A DNA stretch of 11,127 bases from Lachnospiraceae bacterium UBA3802 (lineage in GTDB: Bacteria; Bacillota; Clostridia; Lachnospirales; Lachnospiraceae): assembly GCA_002369155.1 (NCBI GenBank), contig DFEM01000183.1, positions 1 to 11,127 on the forward strand. The letters are read 5' to 3'. Below are positions 6,550 to 11,127 of this stretch, one piece after another; within the stretch, counting starts at the first letter, position 1; each line of letters starts with the position of its first letter. A program made the position numbers and the translations under genes. The notes under the pieces are model-generated. The model was not told where the DNA came from, searched no databases, and worked only from the letters and a program-made list of their open reading frames with translations.

Positions 6550-7158
6550 TTATAATGCTCCTTTTGTGGAAAGTATTCCCTCTCTGTCGGGATTTTTGCT
6601 TGCGGCAATTCTCATTGCATTCGCCATTGCCTTAAAGATGGCTTCGATAATGTGATGTGTATTGATGCCGTCAAGTATTTTGACATGAAGGTTCATGCCT
6701 GCGGAATATGAAAGCGCATATAAGAATTCTCGAAGAGTTTCCGTTTCAAAATCTCCGACCTGACTTACATCAAAATCCGTAATTCTTTCTTCTTCGAAAT
6801 CATATGAAAAATTAAGATAAGGTCTTCCGGAAAAATCAACCGCGCAAAGTACCAAAGCGTCATCCATTGGCATGATAAAAGAGGCGTATCTGTTAATGCC
6901 TTCTTTGTTTCCAAGCGCCTCTTTGAAACAATTGCCGAGTACAATTCCGATATCTTCAACGCTGTGATGACAATCGACATTCAAATCGCCCTTGCATTCC
7001 AAATCAAGATCGAAATTGCCGTGCTTGGCAAATGAATTAAGCATGTGATCGAAAAATCCTATGCCTGAACTGATATTGCCCTTTCCGGTTCCGTCAATAT
7101 TTAAACTCATTTTTATCTGAGTCTCTTTTGTGTTTCTTTCCAAAGCAGATGTTCTCAT
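6550..7158 (-). CDS. hisB: Imidazoleglycerol-phosphate dehydratase
   Basis: A 202-residue monofunctional HisB, close to the usual length of about 195. It dehydrates imidazole glycerol phosphate to imidazole acetol phosphate, needing manganese. Family signatures are all visible: FFDHML (35-40), DCHHSVEDIGI (62-72), the later metal motif THHIIEAIFKAMANAMR (H168, H169, E172), and the terminal STKG. No phosphatase domain is attached, so histidinol phosphatase must be encoded elsewhere. The start at 7158 (MRTSALERNT) is chosen for the AAGGAAGGA site 6 bases upstream; the longer frame from 7185 would begin before this site. It is the first gene after a terminator and its own extended -10 promoter, leading the second cluster. 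Confidence 0.95.
   Translation of the reverse strand: MRTSALERNTKETQIKMSLNIDGTGKGNISSGIGFFDHMLNSFAKHGNFDLDLECKGDLNVDCHHSVEDIGIVLGNCFKEALGNKEGINRYASFIMPMDDALVLCAVDFSGRPYLNFSYDFEEERITDFDVSQVGDFETETLREFLYALSYSAGMNLHVKILDGINTHHIIEAIFKAMANAMRIAASKNPDREGILSTKGAL
6558..6563 (-). promoter_or_regulatory. Ribosome binding site deciding the hisIE start
   Basis: AAGGAG on the minus strand lies 9 bases before ATG 6548, inside the last codons of hisB. It supports the shorter 372-residue protein over the 392-residue reading frame. Confidence 0.75.
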
Positions 7159-7164
7159 AAAATG

Positions 7165-7173
7165 TCCTTCCTT
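7165..7173 (-). promoter_or_regulatory. Ribosome binding site deciding the hisB start
   Basis: AAGGAAGGA on the minus strand ends 6 bases before ATG 7158. An in-frame ATG at 7185 has no comparable site and lies almost on the predicted transcription start, so it is unlikely to be used. Confidence 0.7.
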
Positions 7174-7188
7174 AAAAGATTCCAAGTA

Positions 7189-7197
7189 ATTATAGCA
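7189..7197 (-). promoter_or_regulatory. Extended -10 promoter upstream of hisB
   Basis: TGCTATAAT on the minus strand is a perfect -10 box with the TGn extension. The region 17-18 bases upstream (TTTATC / TTATCT) is a poor -35 box, as expected for an extended -10 promoter. Transcription would start near 7182, giving a leader of about 24 bases before hisB. Confidence 0.6.
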
Positions 7198-7215
7198 TAA
7201 AATGTGTATTTAGAT

Positions 7216-7251
7216 AAATAAAAACCATTACAGATTTCTCCGCAATGGTTT
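7216..7251 (-). terminator. Intrinsic terminator after hisD
   Basis: On the minus strand AAACCATT (7244-7251) pairs with AATGGTTT (7222-7229) across a 14-base loop, an 8-bp perfect stem. The stem runs into five T residues and then TATTTATC. Further pairing of the flanking AATAAAT and ATTTAT is possible with a one-base bulge. It starts five bases past the hisD stop. The low GC of the stem makes it moderate in strength, so some read-through into hisB is possible. Confidence 0.6.
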
Positions 7252-7256
7252 ATTTA

Positions 7257-8546
7257 TTATTCAAATCTTACTTCGATTGACTTAGAGTGAGCGTATAAAC
7301 CTTCACTTTGAGCAAACTTTTCTATTTTTTTGTGACTCTTTTCAAGCGCTTCTTTTGAATAACAAATTACGCTGCTCTTCTTGATAAAATCGTCAACCGA
7401 CAGGGGTGAGAAAAATTTGGCCGTTCCGTTTGTGGGCAATACATGGTTGGGACCTGCAAAATAATCTCCCAGAGGCTCGGATGAATATTCTCCGAGGAAT
7501 ATTGCCCCGGCATTTTTAATCATTCCCATTGTCTCAAGCGGATTCTTTGTTAAAATCTCAAGGTGTTCGCTTGCGATGTCGTTTGCTGCATCCACGGCTT
7601 CTTTGATGTCTTTGGCAACAAGGATAAAACCGAATTGATCCAAAGATTTGGAAAGGATTTCTTTTCTTACAGCATCCTTTAAGAATTCATCAATCCATTT
7701 TTCGACATTTACGGCAAGTTCGTCGCTTGTGGTAATAAGAATTCCGCTTGCCATTTCGTCATGCTCGCACTGGCTCATTAAATCTGCGGCTACATATTTT
7801 GGATTGGCTGTTTCATCTGCAAGTACAAGTATTTCGCTGGGACCTGCAATCGAATCAATTGAAACATGTCCGTATACGTATCTTTTCGCAAGAGCTACAA
7901 AGATATTTCCGGGGCCGACAATTTTTGATACTTTGGGAACGCTCTTTGTTCCAAAAGCCAGGGATGCTATTGCCTGTGCGCCGCCGATTTTATATATTTC
8001 GGTTATTCCGCATATCTTTGCTGCGGCAAGTGTAGTAATGCTTACTTTGCCTTCTGCATTGCAGGGTGTTGCCATTACGATTCTTTTGCATCCTGCAACA
8101 AGTGCCGGAACTATATTCATTAAAGTTGATGAAGGATAAGCGGCTTTTCCCCCGGGTACGTAAACGCCGACTGTTTCAATAGGAAGAATTCTTTGACCCA
8201 AGAATGTTCCGTCTTCGGTAGTATCAAAAAATGATTGTCTCAATTGCTTTTTGTGATAATCTTTGATGTTTTCGAAGGCTTCCTTCATGATATCGAAAAG
8301 TTCCGGATCGAGTTTGGCACAGGATTCGTCGATTTCGTTTTCGGTAACTTTGATATTCGATTCATTTAATTTGAATTTATCGAATTTTAAAGTATATTCG
8401 AATAAAGCTTCATCGCCCCTTGCTTTGATATCTTCGCATATATCTGCAACTTTCTTTTCATATTCCGGGTAATTTGAAGTACTTCTTTTTAAAAGATTGT
8501 TTAAAAGATTTTGTTTGTTTTCTTCATTTAAAATATATTTTTTCAT
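7257..8546 (-). CDS. hisD: Histidinol dehydrogenase
   Basis: A 429-residue enzyme, standard length, that oxidises L-histidinol to L-histidine with two NAD in the final two steps. Zinc ligands known from E. coli HisD are in place: Gln259 and His262 (SQCEHD), Asp361 (GDYFAGPNHVLPT) and His420 (EGLYAHSKS). The catalytic Glu-His pair is in ASEHLEI (E327, H328). Other signatures: GVYVPGGKAAYPS, KIVGPGN, DSIAGPSE. The start at 8546 (MKKYILNEEN) has AGAGGT just upstream and leaves a 13-base gap after hisG; the open frame to 8591 would overlap hisG and lacks a ribosome site. It ends the hisZ-hisG-hisD unit, followed by a hairpin terminator. Confidence 0.96.
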   Translation of the reverse strand: MKKYILNEENKQNLLNNLLKRSTSNYPEYEKKVADICEDIKARGDEALFEYTLKFDKFKLNESNIKVTENEIDESCAKLDPELFDIMKEAFENIKDYHKKQLRQSFFDTTEDGTFLGQRILPIETVGVYVPGGKAAYPSSTLMNIVPALVAGCKRIVMATPCNAEGKVSITTLAAAKICGITEIYKIGGAQAIASLAFGTKSVPKVSKIVGPGNIFVALAKRYVYGHVSIDSIAGPSEILVLADETANPKYVAADLMSQCEHDEMASGILITTSDELAVNVEKWIDEFLKDAVRKEILSKSLDQFGFILVAKDIKEAVDAANDIASEHLEILTKNPLETMGMIKNAGAIFLGEYSSEPLGDYFAGPNHVLPTNGTAKFFSPLSVDDFIKKSSVICYSKEALEKSHKKIEKFAQSEGLYAHSKSIEVRFE

Positions 8547-8559
8547 AGTGTACCTCTGA

Positions 8560-9207
8560 TTAGAGCACGTTTTTTGATTTGATGTCTTCAACGAGCTTTT
8601 CTATTCTTTCTTTCTGCATCTTTAAGCTGACTCTGTTTACAATAAGCCTTGAGGATATCGGGCTTATTTCTTCCAATACATCAAGGCCGTTTTCTCTTAA
8701 TGTGGATCCTGTTTCAACAATATCTACGATTACATCCGATAATTCAACGATGGGTCCGAGCTCGACCGAACCGTTTAATTTAATGATATCAACTGTCTGA
8801 TATTTTTTGTTATGGAAATAATCTTTTGCGATTACAGGATATTTCGTGGCAACTCTTATCTGCTCACGATGTAGCAAGAGCTCTTTTGCTTCTTTGGGAC
8901 CGCATACACACATTCTGCATTTTCCGAAACCCAAATCCAAAAGTTCGATAACTCTTCTTTGCTCTTCTTCTATGATATCGCTTCCGACTACACCGAGATC
9001 GGCTGCTCCGTATTCCACATATGTGGGAACATCCGGACCTTTCGCCAGGAAAAATCTTAATTTATGTTCGTCATCCTGGAATATAAGTTTTCTTGTTGAT
9101 TTATCCTTTATTTCATCGCATCTTATGCCAAGATTTTCAAGAAGCTCCATTGTCTGATTGGCTACTCTTCCTTTGCACAAAGCAATGGTTAAATATCTGT
9201 CTTCCAT
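8560..9207 (-). CDS. hisG: ATP phosphoribosyltransferase, short catalytic subunit
   Basis: A 215-residue short-form HisG, which joins PRPP to ATP in the first step of histidine synthesis. The PRPP-binding loop DIVETGSTLREN is at about 162-173, and YGAADLGVVGSD near 66-77 is the usual second strand-turn. The long-form C-terminal ACT-like regulatory domain is missing, as expected when HisZ is present. A GTG at 9213 would add two residues, but it overlaps the GGAG ribosome site (9213-9216), so ATG 9207 is preferred with 5-base spacing. It lies 12 bases after hisZ and 13 before hisD. Histidine feedback is known to act through HisZ in this type. Confidence 0.95.
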   Translation of the reverse strand: MEDRYLTIALCKGRVANQTMELLENLGIRCDEIKDKSTRKLIFQDDEHKLRFFLAKGPDVPTYVEYGAADLGVVGSDIIEEEQRRVIELLDLGFGKCRMCVCGPKEAKELLLHREQIRVATKYPVIAKDYFHNKKYQTVDIIKLNGSVELGPIVELSDVIVDIVETGSTLRENGLDVLEEISPISSRLIVNRVSLKMQKERIEKLVEDIKSKNVL

Positions 9208-9219
9208 AAACACTCCGTT

Positions 9220-10173
9220 CTATAAAATAACAATTTCGCAATCGTTTTCTTTGCAGTTTTTCTTTAATTCGTCATTAAAAAGAGAATCTTTGAATGTAAT
9301 GCACTTTACGCCTTTTGCTCTTATTTCATTTGCTTTCTTTAAGGCTTCGTTTTCAAATCCTTCTTTGTAAACAACATAAGTCTTTTTGTTGTTTTCACTT
9401 TCGACATTGATTTTTTGCTTTTTAAGGCTCTGAAGGATATTGTCTATCATGAATACGCAACCTACAGCAGGTGAGCCTTCGCCGTATTTTTCAAGAAGTG
9501 AATTGTATCTTCCGCCTTTGCAGATCGAATCTCCCACGCCGTATGTATAAACTTTGAAAAGAATTCCGGTATAATATTTGAAATTGGATTCGATTTCGGG
9601 ATCGTAAGTTAAATATTTTGAATAACCGGATTTACCGAGTAAATCAAATACCTTGTCGAGTCTTTCTCTGCTTTCTTCTTTTGTATTTACACAGATTTTA
9701 AAATCCTCAAGACCAATGGATAAAAGGTTTTTTATAACAATTTCCAGTACTTCCGCATCTGCCATATATGTATCGTCTTTTAAAAGTTCGATACCCATCT
9801 GTGTAACTTCAATTGCTTTTCCTTCATAAATACCTTTATTGGAAAATGCATTGCCTTTGTAAAAGAATCTTAAGGGAACATTCTCATCGGAAAAATATTT
9901 AACCGCACATCTTGCAACAGAAGGTGTGTAATCCGGTCTTAAAACCAATGTTTCGCCGTCTCTGTCTATGAATCTGAAAGTTTTTGTCTGATAAAGATAA
10001 TCTTCATCTTCCGCAAATACATTTAAGAATTCAAGTGTGGGAGTCTGGATTTCATCATATCCGTATAATTTGATTGTTTCTTCAAATTTTCCCATTATCT
10101 GATTTTTATTATCAAGCTCTTTTCCGTAAAAATCCCTGACTCCGTCAGGTGTATGCAATAACGATAAATTCAT
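9220..10173 (-). CDS. hisZ: ATP phosphoribosyltransferase regulatory subunit (HisRS paralogue), compact form
   Basis: A 317-residue class II tRNA-synthetase-like protein. It shows TPDGVRDFYGKE, motif-2-like LRPDYTPSVAR (78-88), YYTGILFKVY (200-209) and GGRYNSLLEKYG followed by SPAVGC. In true HisRS the YYTG strand is preceded by an essential Arg (RGLDYYTG); here it reads ESNFKYYTG, so charging activity is unlikely, and adjacency to short hisG makes HisZ the clear call. Usual HisZ length is about 390; the segment between the NTKEE strand and YYTG is only about 30 residues, so the helical insertion is largely missing. A small C-terminal domain (about 263-317) remains. AAAGG precedes the ATG by 7 bases. 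It is the first gene of the hisZGD unit. Confidence 0.92.
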   Translation of the reverse strand: MNLSLLHTPDGVRDFYGKELDNKNQIMGKFEETIKLYGYDEIQTPTLEFLNVFAEDEDYLYQTKTFRFIDRDGETLVLRPDYTPSVARCAVKYFSDENVPLRFFYKGNAFSNKGIYEGKAIEVTQMGIELLKDDTYMADAEVLEIVIKNLLSIGLEDFKICVNTKEESRERLDKVFDLLGKSGYSKYLTYDPEIESNFKYYTGILFKVYTYGVGDSICKGGRYNSLLEKYGEGSPAVGCVFMIDNILQSLKKQKINVESENNKKTYVVYKEGFENEALKKANEIRAKGVKCITFKDSLFNDELKKNCKENDCEIVIL

Positions 10174-10185
10174 CTTTAATCCTTT

Positions 10186-10203
10186 CGCTTTAGCGCTTTA
10201 AAG
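10186..10203 (-). promoter_or_regulatory. GC-centred direct and inverted repeat in the hisZ leader
   Basis: On the plus strand CGCTTTA occurs at 10186-10192 and 10194-10200, eight bases apart, with palindromes AGCGCT (10192-10197) and CTTTAAAG (10196-10203) overlapping them. The block lies just upstream of the hisZ ribosome site in an otherwise AT-rich leader. It may be a repressor site or weak leader hairpin; I cannot assign a regulator. Confidence 0.35.
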
Positions 10204-10241
10204 TGTTACCCAATTAGCAAATTATCAAGGTATTGTTATGA

Positions 10242-10271
10242 AGTATAATATAACTCGCATTTAATTGTCAA
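10242..10271 (-). promoter_or_regulatory. Sigma-A type promoter of hisZGD
   Basis: On the minus strand TTGACA (10266-10271) is followed after 18 bases by TATACT (10242-10247). The -35 box is perfect and lies in the last codons of the upstream pseudouridine synthase gene (Val-Asp-Asn-stop). The start of transcription would be near 10235, giving a leader of about 61 bases. Confidence 0.65.
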
Positions 10272-11127
10272 CATTTATCTGAATTATTTTTTCGCTTAAA
10301 GTGTTCCAGTCATCAGTTTCGTTTAGTTTCGGAAATACTATTTTATAAGCCGTAAGATTCTGATAACGATTCTTCGAATCTGTTTTTCCGTTATATTTAA
10401 AATCTCCGATTAATGGGTAACCCAATTTAGAAAGATGCGCTCTTATCTGATGACTCTTTCCCGTTATAAGATCTATTTCGAGCAGCGAATGATCATTTTC
10501 CGCTTTCAAAACTTTTATATCTGTTGTTATCGGTGAAGTTTTCACACCGTCCGGGATATCATCTTCTTTTTCGTAAATCGTAACTTTATTACTTTTTGCA
10601 TCTTTATTTAAAAATGCTTTATATGTCCCGTTTAAAGTACATTTTCCTTCAGTTTTCGCAATGTAATATTTTTTAATATCTCTTTTTTGAATCATTTCGC
10701 TTAAACGTCTTGATCCGTTTAGAGTTTTTCCAAAAATCAAAAGACCTTTTGTGTTCCTGTCGAGTCTGTTTAAAACAGAAGGCTTGAACTGTTTTAAGGA
10801 TTCACGGTCAATAAAATTTTTGGACAAAAGATAACCTATGCACCATTCGTTCACCGATATCGAATCCGGAGTATCTTTTTGTGACAAAACTCCTTCGGGT
10901 TTGTTGACAATCATAAAATCTTCATGTTCAAAAATGATTTCGATATTTTTGATTTCATTGTAGGCTTTAAGATATATATCGGTATTCAGATTCGAAGAAG
11001 CTGCGGACATTTTAAGAAATGTTTCATCGCTGAAATAAATCTTAATGTTATCTCCGTTTTTTAAAATTTCATCGCCTTTGGCTCTTTTTGAGTTAAGTTC
11101 GATGTTTTTCTTTCTTAACATCTTATA
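10261..11127 (-). CDS. RluA-family pseudouridine synthase, partial (N-terminus off the right edge)
   Basis: The frame stays open to the window edge, and the visible protein begins YKMLRKKNIELNSKRAKGD, which is the middle of an S4 RNA-binding domain. The internal ATG at 11121 is therefore not the true start; several tens of residues are missing. The catalytic domain shows IVNKPEGVLSQ, the active-site strand LNRLDRNTKGLLIFGK with the catalytic Asp (residue 121 counted from 11121), and LITGKSHQIRAHLSKLGYP followed by LIGD. Such enzymes isomerise uridine to pseudouridine in 23S rRNA or tRNA; the target cannot be told from sequence. The C-terminus is complete, and its last codons contain the -35 box of the hisZ promoter. 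No hairpin terminator is visible between it and hisZ, so read-through into hisZGD is possible. Confidence 0.92.
   Translation of the reverse strand, partial: YKMLRKKNIELNSKRAKGDEILKNGDNIKIYFSDETFLKMSAASSNLNTDIYLKAYNEIKNIEIIFEHEDFMIVNKPEGVLSQKDTPDSISVNEWCIGYLLSKNFIDRESLKQFKPSVLNRLDRNTKGLLIFGKTLNGSRRLSEMIQKRDIKKYYIAKTEGKCTLNGTYKAFLNKDAKSNKVTIYEKEDDIPDGVKTSPITTDIKVLKAENDHSLLEIDLITGKSHQIRAHLSKLGYPLIGDFKYNGKTDSKNRYQNLTAYKIVFPKLNETDDWNTLSEKIIQINVDN

Noticed and set aside
7648..8139. Open frame of 163 codons on the plus strand inside hisD
   Set aside because: It is antisense to a fully conserved hisD, has no ribosome site that I can see, and its composition is that of a reverse-frame shadow.
9220..10173. 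Histidyl-tRNA synthetase (hisS)
   Set aside because: The protein is too short, lacks the essential Arg before YYTG, and sits directly before a short-form hisG, all of which fit HisZ.
10174..10235. T-box riboswitch for histidine before hisZ
   Set aside because: The leader is only about 61 bases and lacks the conserved T-box sequence and the long stem I region, so there is no room for one.

Overview
The window reads as chromosome of a low-GC Gram-positive anaerobe of the class Clostridia, most likely Lachnospiraceae or close kin. This rests on the AT-rich codon use, the strong AGGAGG-like ribosome sites, the short HisG plus HisZ pair, the long HisIE, and the clostridial neighbour set TIGR03960 radical SAM / TIGR03936 (DUF2344) / RNase E-G. 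The taxon is inferred from gene style, not from a marker gene. All nine genes lie on the minus strand, so transcription runs from high to low coordinates.

Right edge (11127 to 10261): the 3' part of an RluA-family pseudouridine synthase whose first codons lie outside the window. A near-consensus promoter, with its -35 box inside the last codons of that gene, then drives hisZ-hisG-hisD (10173 to 7257): the regulatory and catalytic halves of ATP phosphoribosyltransferase (step 1 of histidine synthesis) and histidinol dehydrogenase (last step). A hairpin with a short U-run follows hisD, and a new extended -10 promoter precedes hisB.

Second cluster (7158 to 1923): hisB, hisIE, TIGR03960 radical SAM protein, TIGR03936/DUF2344 protein and a short RNase E/G, packed with gaps of 1 to 20 bases or small overlaps. 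This looks like one transcript joining histidine synthesis to a conserved but poorly understood gene trio usually linked with RNA or ribosome genes. HisIE carries about 170 extra N-terminal residues that look like a decayed HisA/HisF-type half barrel. hisA, hisC, hisF and hisH are not in the window and must lie elsewhere if the pathway is complete.

Left region (1922 to 1): a 224-base gap with nested inverted repeats, a promoter and an 8-bp hairpin in the leader, then a gene open at the left edge. It encodes at least 566 residues: a compact N-terminal beta-rich domain (PH-like by guess), a Pro/Ala/Gln-rich linker, and at least eight tandem SHOCT-type helical hairpins spaced at exactly 38 or 43 residues. 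This tandem-SHOCT protein is the least explained and most interesting item here; single SHOCT motifs are usually found once, at protein ends.
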